Positions 16,481 to 26,344 are shown, numbered from the stretch's first letter. The stretch: DNA of 64,000 bases from Tenacibaculum gallaicum (GCF_003387615.1 NZ_QUNS01000001.1:186001-250000), one strand, 5' to 3'. Numbers and translations are program-made. Notes: a model not told the origin generated them from the letters alone.

Positions 16481-16545
16481 GTGTTTACAATGCAAATATA
16501 AAAACAAAGTTTTATATTTAGAAATCATTAAACAACTTTTATAAA

Positions 16546-16574
16546 AAAATCCTTACGAAGTTCGTAAGGATTTT
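16546..16574 (-). terminator. Terminator of the second tRNA-Gln gene
   Basis: Thirteen-bp perfect stem AAAATCCTTACGA / TCGTAAGGATTTT with a three-base loop, flanked on the minus strand by a U-run. It lies just after the 3' end of the second tRNA. Confidence 0.85.
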
Positions 16575-16575
16575 G

Positions 16576-16646
16576 TTGGCCTACAAGGACTCGAACCTTG
16601 AATATCGGTACCAAAAACCGGTGTGTTACCATTACACCATAGGCCA
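16576..16646 (-). tRNA. tRNA-Gln(TTG), copy 2
   Basis: 71-nt tRNA nearly identical to copy 1. The few differences are compensatory pairs: acceptor TGGCCTA / TAGGCCA (C-G to T-A) and an anticodon-stem T-A to C-G change. Same anticodon TTG. It has its own promoter and terminator. Confidence 0.95.
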
Positions 16647-16663
16647 ATTGCTTATTGCGGGTG

Positions 16664-16694
16664 CAAATATAAAACAAAGTTTTATATTTGCAAA
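16664..16694 (-). promoter_or_regulatory. Promoter of tRNA-Gln copy 2 (Bacteroidota type)
   Basis: Minus-strand -33 TTTG (16694-16691), 19-base spacer, -7 TATATTTG (16671-16664). Exact match to the TTTG-N19-TAnnTTTG consensus. The block AAATATAAAACTTTG is repeated upstream of copy 1. Confidence 0.85.
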
Positions 16695-16793
16695 TTTTTT
16701 ACACTTTTTTTCATTTACTCCTTTTTTAACCTTCAAAATTTCATTTAACAGAACTTTAAATAGGTGGTTATGCCACAGAATTCATCAAAATTA

Positions 16794-16801
16794 TATTTTT
16801 G
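16794..16801 (+). promoter_or_regulatory. -7 element for the DUF2723 gene
   Basis: TATTTTTG, a full TAnnTTTG match, 60 bases before the ATG. No clear -33 TTTG at the right distance. Confidence 0.45.
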
Positions 16802-16861
16802 TTTTCAGTAAAAAATCATAAGTAATTAATACATTCGTACTTTATATCTAGATAAAAAACT

Positions 16862-19800
16862 ATGACTGAGTTTAACTATAAAAAGTGGAACATCATTTTA
16901 GGGTGGGTTTCGTTTGCCGTAGCGTTAATTACCTATACCTTAACTCTTGAGCCTACAGTAAGTTCATGGGATTGTGGAGAATACATTGCTACTGCTGTAA
17001 ATTTAGAGGTTGGACACCCACCAGGGGCTCCTTTATTTCAAATGTTAGGTGCTTTTTTCGCTATGTTTACTAGCGATCCTAGTCAGTTGGCAAAAATGGT
17101 CAACTTTATGTCAGGGCTTGCAAGTGCTTTCACCATTCTTTTCATGTTTTGGACGATTACCAATTTAGCCAGAAAAATGGCTGTAAAAAATGGAAAGCTA
17201 GGTAACAATGAAGCTATTGCTGTATTAGGAAGTGGATTAGTAGGTGCTTTAGCTTATACTTTTTCTGATAGTTTTTGGTTTAGTGCTGTAGAAGGAGAAG
17301 TATATGCCATGTCTTCTTTCTTAATGGCTGTTCTATTTTGGTTAGGATTACGCTGGGAAAGTGAATTAGACACCCCAAGAGGTAATAAATGGCTGGTATT
17401 AATCAGTTTTGTAGTTGGACTATCTTTTGGAGTTCACATACTATCTTTATTAGTAATTCCTTCTATCGTTTTGGTATATTTCTTTAAAACGTATAAAGAC
17501 ATCAACATAAAAACAACGGCAATTGCAACCCTAATTGCCATACTTGTTTTAGCTTTTGTGTTTAAATTTTTATTCCCTTTTACTTTAAAATTCTTTAGTG
17601 TTGCTGAGCTATTCTTTATTAACCAAGTAGGCTTGCCTTATAACTCAGGAACCATCATTGCTGGAATTGTTTTAATAGGGTTGTTCGTTTACGGGTTAAA
17701 GTACACGCGTAAAAAAAACTTGGTTATAGCTAATACCTTAGTGCTTTCTGTATTATTTATCATGGTTGGATTCTCGTCTTGGTTAATGTTACCAATTCGT
17801 GCAAATGCCGATACCATTATTAATGAGAATAACCCATCAAGTGCACGTGAATTATTAGCTTACTATAATCGTGAACAATACGGTGACTCTAATGTTTTTT
17901 ATGACAACTACTATTCTTTTGCACACGATAGAGAACAAGATGTAGAAAAACCTTATAAAGACGATAAACCTAAATACGAAAAGAAAGACGGTAAATACGT
18001 TATTGTAAACAAATACAAAAACGTACTTCCTAATTTTTCTAGTAAACATAAAGGATTTATTCCTCGTATGGTAAATCCTGCTTCCGAACAACAATACAAA
18101 AGTATTGCTGGTATTCCTGCTCGAAGCAAAAGACGCCCAACATTTTTAGAGAACATAAAATTCATGGTTGACTTTCAATTTGGATATATGTACGGACGTT
18201 ATTTTATGTGGAACTTTGTGGGACGTCAAAACGATATTCAAGGACATCTAGATGTTGAAAACGGAAATTGGTTAAGCGGTATTGATTTTATTGATGAAGC
18301 TCGATTAGGCTCTCAACAAAAGTTACCTGATGATGTTAAAAACAACAAAGGTCGTAACACCTACTTCTTTTTACCTTTTATTTTAGGCCTTATTGGTTTG
18401 TTATACCAACTCAATAGAGATAAGAAGAATTTTTATGTGTTAACACTGTTCTTTTTATTCACAGGATTAGCTATTATATTTTACACCAACCCTAAACCGT
18501 TTGAACCTCGTGAACGTGATTATGCTGTAGTTGGTTCGTTTTACGTGTTTGCTATTTGGATTGGTTTTGGTGTATTTGCTTTATACGATTACTTTAAAAA
18601 ATATGCCAGTAAAAAAGTAGTTGCCATTGCTGTTTCAGTAGTTTCATTACTAGCTGTTCCTACTTTAATGGGCTTCCAAAACTGGGATGATCATGATAGA
18701 TCTGACCGTTATTTGGCACAACTAAATGCACAAACGTATTTAGAAAGTTGTGATCCGAACGCTATTATATTTACTATTGGAGATAACGATACTTTTCCTC
18801 TTTGGTACATGCAACAAGTTGAAGGTGTACGTAGAGATATTAAAATTGTAAATACAAGTCTTTTTCAAACAGATTGGTATATCGATCAAATGAAAAAGAA
18901 AACGTATGCAGCCGATCCTATTCCGTCACAGTTAACACACGACCAATATAAGTACGGAACTTTAGATATGGCATACTACTACCCACTTCCACAGTTAAAG
19001 GATTCTTTACTTAACATAAAAGATTTTATGCGTTGGATAGCTAGTGATAACGATGCTACTTATTTAGACGCTGGTGATGGGGCTAAGGAAAAATTTTATC
19101 CAACTAACAAAATTCGTATTCCTGTTAACAAAGAAAATGCGTTAAAATCTGGTTTAGTAGCCCAAAAAGATGCTGATAAAATGGTAGATTATATTGACAT
19201 TACTGTTGATGATAGAGGTTTATCAAAAGCAAGACTTTTAATGCTAGATATTTTAAATAATTTCGACTGGAAGCGACCTATTTATTTCACTGGTGGTGCA
19301 AATGCAGATGAAGAATACATTTGGTTAAAAGATTACCTACAGTTAGATGGAATGGCTTATAAACTAGTACCTATTAAAACATCTAATAAAGGACGAACAA
19401 TTTTTGACATGGGACGTATCGACCCTGGAAAAATGTATGCTAATGTTAAAAAATGGGATTGGAAAACCATTAATAATGGTGAAATATACTTGGATGAGCA
19501 AAGTAAGCGTAATGCAATTTCATTACGCAATAACTTAATTCGTTTATCAGAAGAATTCTTACAAAAAGGAGATTCTGTAAAAGCGAAAGATGTATTAGAT
19601 TTATCGTTACACAAAATGCCTATCAAAGATTTTGATCACTACAATTTCTCTTTAGGGTATCCAGAATTGTATTATCGTATTGGTGACATTAATAAAGCTA
19701 GAGAGACTGCTGAAACTTTGGCTGATATTTTTCAACAAAAACTCGTCTATTACGATACCTTTAAAACTGAGGATATTGGTTTAATTATTGATAATTTAGA

Positions 19801-19975
19801 AACAGCTTTATACATGTATCAAAACTTAGTTCAGCAAATTACTCGATACGATAAAGACGAAGACTTCGGTAAAAAGTTTTTTGAAGATTATCTAACTCAT
19901 GCACGTTTATTTGAGCGTCTAATGCCTGAAGACGAACCTGAATTGCCTCTAGAACTCGATACTATTAAGCCTTAA
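16862..19975 (+). CDS. DUF2723 multi-pass membrane protein (TMEM260-like) with C-terminal TPR-like region
   Basis: 1037 aa. The N-terminal half has about ten membrane helices, with the DUF2723 signature SSWDCGEYIATAVNLEVGHP (about 34-53), where the acidic Asp/Glu pair parallels the catalytic loop of GT-C glycosyltransferases. FEPRERDYAVVGSFYVFAI follows around 555-573, then a soluble domain with TIGDNDTFPLWYMQ and a helical C terminus with TPR-like helices. The human relative TMEM260 is a protein O-mannosyltransferase, so a lipid-linked-sugar protein glycosylation role in the inner membrane is plausible for this Bacteroidota family. The deacetylase gene follows after four bases, suggesting an operon. 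Confidence 0.85.
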   Translation: MTEFNYKKWNIILGWVSFAVALITYTLTLEPTVSSWDCGEYIATAVNLEVGHPPGAPLFQMLGAFFAMFTSDPSQLAKMVNFMSGLASAFTILFMFWTITNLARKMAVKNGKLGNNEAIAVLGSGLVGALAYTFSDSFWFSAVEGEVYAMSSFLMAVLFWLGLRWESELDTPRGNKWLVLISFVVGLSFGVHILSLLVIPSIVLVYFFKTYKDINIKTTAIATLIAILVLAFVFKFLFPFTLKFFSVAELFFINQVGLPYNSGTIIAGIVLIGLFVYGLKYTRKKNLVIANTLVLSVLFIMVGFSSWLMLPIRANADTIINENNPSSARELLAYYNREQYGDSNVFYDNYYSFAHDREQDVEKPYKDDKPKYEKKDGKYVIVNKYKNVLPNFSSKHKGFIPRMVNPASEQQYKSIAGIPARSKRRPTFLENIKFMVDFQFGYMYGRYFMWNFVGRQNDIQGHLDVENGNWLSGIDFIDEARLGSQQKLPDDVKNNKGRNTYFFLPFILGLIGLLYQLNRDKKNFYVLTLFFLFTGLAIIFYTNPKPFEPRERDYAVVGSFYVFAIWIGFGVFALYDYFKKYASKKVVAIAVSVVSLLAVPTLMGFQNWDDHDRSDRYLAQLNAQTYLESCDPNAIIFTIGDNDTFPLWYMQQVEGVRRDIKIVNTSLFQTDWYIDQMKKKTYAADPIPSQLTHDQYKYGTLDMAYYYPLPQLKDSLLNIKDFMRWIASDNDATYLDAGDGAKEKFYPTNKIRIPVNKENALKSGLVAQKDADKMVDYIDITVDDRGLSKARLLMLDILNNFDWKRPIYFTGGANADEEYIWLKDYLQLDGMAYKLVPIKTSNKGRTIFDMGRIDPGKMYANVKKWDWKTINNGEIYLDEQSKRNAISLRNNLIRLSEEFLQKGDSVKAKDVLDLSLHKMPIKDFDHYNFSLGYPELYYRIGDINKARETAETLADIFQQKLVYYDTFKTEDIGLIIDNLETALYMYQNLVQQITRYDKDEDFGKKFFEDYLTHARLFERLMPEDEPELPLELDTIKP

Positions 19976-19979
19976 TTTA

Positions 19980-20609
19980 ATGAGGTTCTATTTTATAAAA
20001 ACACCACGTATACTTAAACGTTTATTCGCTAAGTATACGTGGTGTTTTTTTACCGATAAAAAGGAAATTTACCTCACTTTTGACGATGGACCCATTCCTG
20101 AGGTTACTGAATTTGTGCTAGACCAACTACATAATTTCAACGCAAAAGCTACCTTTTTTTGTATTGGTGATAATATCGGAAAACACCCCGCTGTTTTTTC
20201 AAGAATTATTAACGAAGGGCACTCGGTAGGGAATCATACTTTTAATCACTTAAACGGCTGGAAAAGTAGCAATAAAACCTATATTGAAAACACCAATAAA
20301 TGTGAAAGCTTGTTACCACATCAAAAAATAAAACTATTTCGTCCTCCATACGGAAAGATAAAAAGAAAACAAGCCAAACAACTTCTTGCGAGTGGCTATA
20401 AAATTATTATGTGGGATGTTTTATCTGCAGATTTTGACTCGACTATTTCTAAAGAAAAATGCTTGCAAAATGTAGTAAATAACGTACAGAACGGGAGTAT
20501 CATCGTTTTTCACGACAGTATAAAAGCTAGTGGCAAATTGTATTATGTATTACCTAAAGTTTTAAAAGAATTTTCGCAACAAGGTTACGAGTTTACAACA
20601 ATTTCTTAA
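19980..20609 (+). CDS. Polysaccharide deacetylase family protein (NodB homology)
   Basis: 209 aa, carbohydrate esterase 4 type. The NodB motifs are in order: TFDDGP (33-38, catalytic base Asp35 and metal Asp36), HTFNH (86-90, metal His86/His90), RPPYG, WDVLSADFD and the C-terminal FHDS His. It would remove N-acetyl groups from a GlcNAc-containing polymer such as peptidoglycan or a surface polysaccharide. No clear signal peptide is present; the N terminus is basic and mildly hydrophobic. It is probably co-transcribed with the DUF2723 gene, and its stop overlaps that of the convergent thioredoxin-like gene. Confidence 0.9.
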   Translation: MRFYFIKTPRILKRLFAKYTWCFFTDKKEIYLTFDDGPIPEVTEFVLDQLHNFNAKATFFCIGDNIGKHPAVFSRIINEGHSVGNHTFNHLNGWKSSNKTYIENTNKCESLLPHQKIKLFRPPYGKIKRKQAKQLLASGYKIIMWDVLSADFDSTISKEKCLQNVVNNVQNGSIIVFHDSIKASGKLYYVLPKVLKEFSQQGYEFTTIS

Positions 20610-20908
20610 ACAAACTGCTGAACTAACCCTATCAGCGTGTTAGCATCTTGCTCACCTGTTTGACGCCACTTCATCTCTCCATCCTTATAAATCATAAAAG
20701 TTGGATTCCCTTTAACACGCAAAGCATCGGCAAGAATTTCGTTCTTTTTAATGTCTATTTTAATTACTTTGGCTTTATCTCCTAACGCAGCAGCTACGTC
20801 ACGAAGTGTATCTAAGCTAGGCTCAAGCTCACTCCAGTCTGCATAAAAATCAATCAATACAGGCTTATTAATACTTATTATTTCACCAAACTTTGTCATT
20901 TTTTGCAT
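20606..20908 (-). CDS. Thioredoxin-fold protein lacking both active-site cysteines
   Basis: 100 aa with full thioredoxin-fold landmarks: VLIDFYADW (17-25), a KVIKIDIKKN strand, the GNPTFMIYKDG cis-proline loop, and the C-terminal helix. The usual WCGPC is replaced by W25-S-E-L-E, so there is no redox disulfide and no cysteine elsewhere in the protein. It cannot act as an oxidoreductase; a binding or chaperone role is inferred. An alternative start is Met4. The stop codon overlaps the stop of the convergent deacetylase gene by four bases. Confidence 0.85.
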   Translation of the reverse strand: MQKMTKFGEIISINKPVLIDFYADWSELEPSLDTLRDVAAALGDKAKVIKIDIKKNEILADALRVKGNPTFMIYKDGEMKWRQTGEQDANTLIGLVQQFV

Positions 20909-20986
20909 AAGTTTTATCAGTAAAGAGCCTAAAATTACTAATTTTTTGTTAGGTAATTATTATGAAAATCTTAAAAATACTGAAAA

Positions 20987-22219
20987 TCAAGCTTTTTTTA
21001 ACTCAATTACAGTAATTTCTGGCCAAATCCCTACTCTACCAGGAAAAGCATGGTAGCCAAATCCTCTATTTACATTAATGTATCTATCAAACTCTTTATA
21101 CAATCCTGCCCATTGCTTATACACATATTTTGAAGGGCTCCATTTAATCCAGCCAGGAATTTCAATTCCAAACTGTAAACCATGTGTATGTCCACTTAAG
21201 GTAAGTTGATAATTAAAATCATCTTGCTTTACTTTATATTCCCAATGACTTGGGTCATGAGATAATAAAATTTTAAAATCCTCTTGTTGTACTCCTTTAG
21301 AAGCTAATTGTAAATCTCCTGCTTTATTAAATCCTTTACCCCAATTTTCTACACCTACTAAAGCAATTCTTTCTCCGTCTTTTTCTATATATCGATTTTC
21401 ATTCAACAATAACTCAAATCCTATTTTTGGATGAATCTCTTTTACTGCCTGAAAATTTGCTATTTTATCTTCTGGTGTTTTCCAATCAGAATAATCACCA
21501 TAATCATGGTTTCCTAATATCGAGTATTTCCCCATTGGGGCTTTTAATTCCGAAAACATTGACACCCAATCATTCATTTCATGAGCAAAATTATTAACGA
21601 TGTCACCTGTAAATAAAATCATATCAGATTCCTGTTCATTAATTAAATCTACTCCATATTTAATCTTTTCTTTATTATCAAAACTCCCTGAATGAATATC
21701 GGTAATATGAGATATTGTAAAGCCATCAAAAGCCTCAGGCAAGTCTTTAAAACTTAACTGATACTTCAACACCTTGTAGTTATATTTCCCTTTAAAAATA
21801 CCATATAGTAAACTTGCAAACGGTAATGCTGCCAACCCAAGAGCAAGTTTTGACAGAAAAGTTCTTCTACCTACTAAATCTTTAGTTTCTTCTTTAGATA
21901 AAAATGAGATTCCTTTTTGAAACCATCTTACAACATCTTCTCCAAACATTAATATGAAAATTACCACTTTAGGAACTAAAACAAGCAAAAGCATGCCCAC
22001 CGCCCATTGAAATTCTCTTGTTTGACCATGACTTCTATCGTAAGTAAACATCACATAAAAAAAGTTCACATATGCCAACAACCCTATTAACAACCACCCA
22101 TAACGAATAATTTTTATTTTAGTAAGTGTTTTTATTGCCTGAAAAGCATATGCTTCAAACACAATAATTATTGCTGATATTATAATAACTGTTACTAACC
22201 AACGAGACATCTGTTTCAT
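20987..22219 (-). CDS. Membrane-anchored metallophosphoesterase (YkuE/YaeI-like)
   Basis: 410 aa. Three or four N-terminal membrane helices (residues 1-105) and another near 125-145 precede the catalytic domain. Calcineurin-like motifs are intact: ITDIHSGS (D-x-H), LFTGDIVNN (GD), LGNHDYGD (GNHD), LLSHDPSHW and SGHTHGLQF (GHxH). Relatives cleave phosphodiesters or pyrophosphates, some acting on UDP-diacylglucosamine or lipid substrates; the substrate here is unknown. A TATCTTTG -7 box lies at 22240-22233 (minus), about 14 bases before the start. Confidence 0.88.
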   Translation of the reverse strand: MKQMSRWLVTVIIISAIIIVFEAYAFQAIKTLTKIKIIRYGWLLIGLLAYVNFFYVMFTYDRSHGQTREFQWAVGMLLLVLVPKVVIFILMFGEDVVRWFQKGISFLSKEETKDLVGRRTFLSKLALGLAALPFASLLYGIFKGKYNYKVLKYQLSFKDLPEAFDGFTISHITDIHSGSFDNKEKIKYGVDLINEQESDMILFTGDIVNNFAHEMNDWVSMFSELKAPMGKYSILGNHDYGDYSDWKTPEDKIANFQAVKEIHPKIGFELLLNENRYIEKDGERIALVGVENWGKGFNKAGDLQLASKGVQQEDFKILLSHDPSHWEYKVKQDDFNYQLTLSGHTHGLQFGIEIPGWIKWSPSKYVYKQWAGLYKEFDRYINVNRGFGYHAFPGRVGIWPEITVIELKKA

Positions 22220-22382
22220 TTTTAAGGAGAAACAAAGATACTGCGATTCTTAAAATTGATTTTTAACATCTTGTTAAAGTTTTGTAGCTTTACCTCCAGA
22301 GTTGATAGGAACATTTGTTTTCTGCTTTTTTATGTAAACAAATCGGCATCAACATTTTATTTCAATAGGCTTAAGAGACAAC

Positions 22383-25205
22383 ATGGCAAATCAAAAACGA
22401 CTTTTTTTACTCGACGCATACGCTTTAATTTTTAGAGGATATTACGCTTTTATTAAAAATCCACGCATCAATTCTAAAGGATTAGATACCTCAGCAATTA
22501 TGGGTTTTACGAACTCTTTACTGGATGTAATAAAACGTGAAAAGCCAGATTATTTAGCTGTGTGTTTTGACAAAGGCGGAAGTGTTGATCGTGTTGAAGC
22601 TTTTGAAAATTATAAAGCCAACCGACAAGAAACTCCTGAAGCTATTCGTTTAGCAGTACCTTATATTGAAAAAATATTAGGAGCCATGAACATTCCTGCC
22701 ATTGTAAAAGAAGGATACGAAGCCGATGATATTATTGGTACGCTGGCTAAAAAAGCCGAGAAAGAGGGATTACACACCTATATGGTAACACCTGATAAAG
22801 ATTTTGCCCAACTAGTTTCTGATCATATTTTTATGTATCGCCCACCTCGTATGGGAAATGGATATGAAAAATGGGGTGTTGAAGAAGTTAAAGCAAAATT
22901 TGGTGTTGAAGACCCATTGCAAGTAATTGACTTTTTAGGAATGATGGGAGATGCTGTTGATAATATTCCAGGTTTACCAGGTGTTGGTGAAAAAACAGCT
23001 AAAAAATTTCTTGCTGCATACGGAAGTATGGAAGGTTTGTTTGAAAACATTCATGAGCTAAAAGGAAAAATGAAAGAAAAGGTAGAAGCTAACCAAGAAT
23101 TAGGGTTACTTTCTAAAAAACTAGCAACTATTATGCTAGATGTTCCTGTTGAATTAGAGCTAGATAAATTAATTTTTGAGCAACCTAACATTGATGCTAC
23201 CAAAGAGATTTTTACCGAGTTAGAGTTCCGTCGTTTAACGGAGAACTTCTTAAAAACATTTACCCCTTCGGAAGAAAGCACTACTACAGCAGAAAAACCA
23301 AAAACAACAAAGGCTAGTACAGCTGGTCAGTTTGATTTATTTGCTGCTCCTGGTGGTGGAAATACTTCAGAAGAAAACAATATCAACGGCTTTAAAACCA
23401 TTGAAAACACTAATCATTTCTATCAATTAGTAGATACACCTCTTTCAAGAAAATTGTTATTAGAAAAACTAATGCAACAAAATTCAGTATGTTTTGATAC
23501 GGAAACTACTGGATTAAAAGCTTTAGAGGTTGAATTGATTGGAATTGCTTTTTCTTGGGAAACAGGTAAAGGATATTATGTTTCATTTCCAGAAAATCAA
23601 GAGGAAACCACAACTATTTTAGAAGAATTTCGTCCATTTTTTGAAGCCGAAACCATTGAAAAAATCGGTCATAATTTAAAATACGATATTAAAGTACTTT
23701 CAAACTATAACATGCCTGTAAAGGGAAAATTGTTTGACACCATGATTGCGCATTACCTTATCAATCCAGATATGCGTCATAACATGGATATACTTGCTGA
23801 AACCTATCTAAACTATCAACCTGTTTCTATTACAGAGCTCATAGGTAAAAAAGGCAAAAATCAACTTTCTATGCGACAAGTTGAGTTACCCAAACAAACC
23901 GAGTATGCCGTTGAGGATGCTGATATTACTTATCAGTTAAAAGAGCACTTTTCTAAAGAGCTTGAAAATGGTAACGTTACCAAACTATTCAACGAAGTAG
24001 AAACGCCACTAGTTTCTGTATTAACAGCCATGGAGATTGAAGGTATTAATTTAGATGTCGACTTCTTAAAAATTCTTTCAGGAGCATTGTTTAAAGACAT
24101 TTCACAACTTGAGCAAAACATATACGAGCAAGCTGGTGAAGAGTTTAACATTGCATCACCAAAACAATTAGGCCCTATTTTATTTGACAAGTTGAAACTG
24201 GTTGACAAACCTAAGAAGACTAAAACAGGTCAATATTCTACAGCAGAAGATGTGCTTTCGTATTTAGCAAAAGATCATCAAATTGTGGCAGATATTTTAG
24301 AATATCGTCAGTATAAAAAACTACAAAGCACCTACGTTGATGCGCTTCCGAATGAAGTTAACCCAAAAACAGGAAGAGTGCATACCGTGTATGCACAAGC
24401 AGTTGCTGCTACAGGGCGTTTGAGTTCTAACAATCCGAACTTACAAAACATTCCTATTCGTACAAAACGTGGACAGGAAGTACGTAAAGCATTTATTCCA
24501 AGGGACGAAAACTATGTATTGTTAGCAGCGGATTACAGTCAGATTGAACTACGAATTATTGCTGCATTAAGCGAAGAAGAAACGATGATTAAAGCTTTTA
24601 AAGATGGTGAAGATATTCATGCTTCTACCGCTGCAAAAGTATTCAACGTTCCCATTGAAGAGGTAACTCGTGAGCAACGTGGCAATGCTAAAACGGTAAA
24701 CTTTGGAATTATTTATGGGGTTTCTGCTTTCGGATTAAGTAACCAAACCGATTTGTCTCGAAAAGAAGCCAAAGAATTAATTGACACCTACTATAAAACC
24801 TATCCGAAACTAAGAAATTATATGTCTAAGCAGGTAGATTTTGCTCGTGAACATGGATATGTAGAAACTGTTTTAAGTCGTCGCCGTTATTTAAAAGACA
24901 TCAATTCTCGTAATGCTATTGTTCGCGGCGCTGCGGAAAGAAATGCTGTAAACGCACCTATTCAGGGTTCTGCTGCTGATATAATCAAGCTTGCCATGAT
25001 TAACATTTATAAGCGATTTGAACAAGAAAATTTTAAGTCGAAAATGTTACTACAGGTACATGATGAATTAGTTTTTGATGCTCATAAAGATGAACTAGAC
25101 ATTATTAAACCTATCATTAAGCAAGAAATGGAAAATGCTTTTAAAATGATTGTTCCGTTAGATGTTGAGGTTGATACGGGAGTTAATTGGTTAGAAGCGC
25201 ATTAA
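22383..25205 (+). CDS. polA: DNA polymerase I
   Basis: 940 aa, the full three-domain enzyme for Okazaki-fragment maturation and repair. Residues 1-290 are the 5'-3' exonuclease (LLDAYALIFRGYYAF, EADDIIGTLA, GMMGDAVDNIPGLPGVGEKTA). Residues about 345-545 are the 3'-5' exonuclease with the DxE proofreading motif intact (Asp372, Glu374 in FDTETTG). The polymerase domain has motif A AADYSQIELR (Asp717), the O-helix RGNAKTVNFGIIYG and motif C VHDE (His893, Asp894). A linker at 295-330 is low-complexity and poorly conserved. The stop overlaps that of the convergent WYL gene. Confidence 0.97.
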   Translation: MANQKRLFLLDAYALIFRGYYAFIKNPRINSKGLDTSAIMGFTNSLLDVIKREKPDYLAVCFDKGGSVDRVEAFENYKANRQETPEAIRLAVPYIEKILGAMNIPAIVKEGYEADDIIGTLAKKAEKEGLHTYMVTPDKDFAQLVSDHIFMYRPPRMGNGYEKWGVEEVKAKFGVEDPLQVIDFLGMMGDAVDNIPGLPGVGEKTAKKFLAAYGSMEGLFENIHELKGKMKEKVEANQELGLLSKKLATIMLDVPVELELDKLIFEQPNIDATKEIFTELEFRRLTENFLKTFTPSEESTTTAEKPKTTKASTAGQFDLFAAPGGGNTSEENNINGFKTIENTNHFYQLVDTPLSRKLLLEKLMQQNSVCFDTETTGLKALEVELIGIAFSWETGKGYYVSFPENQEETTTILEEFRPFFEAETIEKIGHNLKYDIKVLSNYNMPVKGKLFDTMIAHYLINPDMRHNMDILAETYLNYQPVSITELIGKKGKNQLSMRQVELPKQTEYAVEDADITYQLKEHFSKELENGNVTKLFNEVETPLVSVLTAMEIEGINLDVDFLKILSGALFKDISQLEQNIYEQAGEEFNIASPKQLGPILFDKLKLVDKPKKTKTGQYSTAEDVLSYLAKDHQIVADILEYRQYKKLQSTYVDALPNEVNPKTGRVHTVYAQAVAATGRLSSNNPNLQNIPIRTKRGQEVRKAFIPRDENYVLLAADYSQIELRIIAALSEEETMIKAFKDGEDIHASTAAKVFNVPIEEVTREQRGNAKTVNFGIIYGVSAFGLSNQTDLSRKEAKELIDTYYKTYPKLRNYMSKQVDFAREHGYVETVLSRRRYLKDINSRNAIVRGAAERNAVNAPIQGSAADIIKLAMINIYKRFEQENFKSKMLLQVHDELVFDAHKDELDIIKPIIKQEMENAFKMIVPLDVEVDTGVNWLEAH

Positions 25206-26158
25206 AGTTTCATGATTGCCTTTTCTAAAATCTCTTTTACCTGAAGTTTTAAACTTTCGGGTTCAATTATTTTGGCGTAATCTGAAAATACAATGTACCA
25301 TCTTGAGAAACCGTGTTCAAGATACGATGTCATAAATGTCATTTCTACTTGGTTTCCTATCACTTTTTCAGATACAAAACCGTGTTGCATTTTACTATTG
25401 TTTATATATCGTACCACACTTTTATCAACAGAAATAACAACTTTTGTTTTTGGTGTGTTTTGATATTGGTTTCGGTATTCATCTAACGTACTATGCTCTC
25501 TAGTAAAATTATGGTGAGTTGATTTTATAGCCAGCATTCTATCGGTTCTAAATTGTCTATAATCGCTTCTTAAATGACAAAAAGCCAATACATACCAAAA
25601 TCCTGATTCGTGATAAATACCTACAGGTTCTACAAAACGCTCAGAGGGTGTTTCTCTATTTAACGCTTGATATTTTAAAAATACCTGTCTTTTTTCAGCA
25701 ATGCTTTCAAACAATGTTTCAAGTGCATTTGGTAAACTATCGTTGAATAATTTATTTGTAGGATCAACCAATATTTGCGATTCTAAAGCAGAAATCCAAT
25801 CTTTTTCACGACCGCGCAACACTGACTTTAATTTCATCATAGCAGATTCGTAGTAGTTCCCTAACGATTTATCTACAAACTTTTGCATCAGTTTTTCGGC
25901 AGCCACAAAACTTCCTACTTCTTCTCTCGTAAACATAACAGGAGGCAAACGGTACCCTTCCATAATAGAATAACCTACCCCCGCTTCACTTATAATAGGC
26001 ACACCCGATGCTTCAAGCGTTCGTATATCACGATAAACAGTACGTAAACTTACTTGAAACCTATCAGCTAACTCTTGTGCTTTCACAATACGCTTAGACT
26101 GTAACTGAATTAGGATGGCTACAATTCTATCAAAACGTTTTACCGTATCTAAACTCAT
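25202..26158 (-). CDS. WYL-domain transcriptional regulator (YafY family)
   Basis: 318 aa from the ATG at 26158 (MSLDTVKRFDRI); this start puts the HTH_11 helix-turn-helix at the N terminus (AQELADRFQVSLRTVYRDI, about residues 25-43). The C-terminal half is a WYL domain (SGFWYVLAFCHLRSDYRQFR), a ligand- or nucleic-acid-sensing module, followed by a WCX-type tail. Upstream sequence up to 26287 is open but lacks family similarity. The gene diverges from a DinB operon, and two identical-spacing inverted repeats lie between them, so it probably controls that operon and itself. Ligand unknown. Confidence 0.9.
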   Translation of the reverse strand: MSLDTVKRFDRIVAILIQLQSKRIVKAQELADRFQVSLRTVYRDIRTLEASGVPIISEAGVGYSIMEGYRLPPVMFTREEVGSFVAAEKLMQKFVDKSLGNYYESAMMKLKSVLRGREKDWISALESQILVDPTNKLFNDSLPNALETLFESIAEKRQVFLKYQALNRETPSERFVEPVGIYHESGFWYVLAFCHLRSDYRQFRTDRMLAIKSTHHNFTREHSTLDEYRNQYQNTPKTKVVISVDKSVVRYINNSKMQHGFVSEKVIGNQVEMTFMTSYLEHGFSRWYIVFSDYAKIIEPESLKLQVKEILEKAIMKL

Positions 26159-26270
26159 AATGCTATAACATATTTCCCAAAGATAGGATTTCAGGCTGAA
26201 GTATTTTTTAAATTTTAGCTTCAACATAATGATTCTACTTCTTAGTATATACAAATAAACATACATCAAG

Positions 26271-26286
26271 TGACAACCGCTTGTCA
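26271..26286. promoter_or_regulatory. Putative WYL-regulator operator, copy A
   Basis: TGACAACCGCTTGTCA: inverted repeat TGACA-N6-TGTCA. The same arms and spacing recur at 26318-26333, with centres 47 bases apart. Confidence 0.65.
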
Positions 26287-26317
26287 ATAGACACTTTTAA
26301 AATTTATTTTTTCCTAC

Positions 26318-26333
26318 TGACATAAAGCTGTCA
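26318..26333. promoter_or_regulatory. Putative WYL-regulator operator, copy B
   Basis: TGACATAAAGCTGTCA: TGACA-N6-TGTCA. It lies where the -33 region of the DinB promoter should be, 11 bases upstream of its -7 box. Confidence 0.65.
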
Positions 26334-26344
26334 CTACCCCATAT

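Noticed and set aside
16763..16775. Small hairpin GTGG-TTATG-CCAC before the DUF2723 gene
   Set aside because: Four-bp stem only; too weak to call as a regulator.
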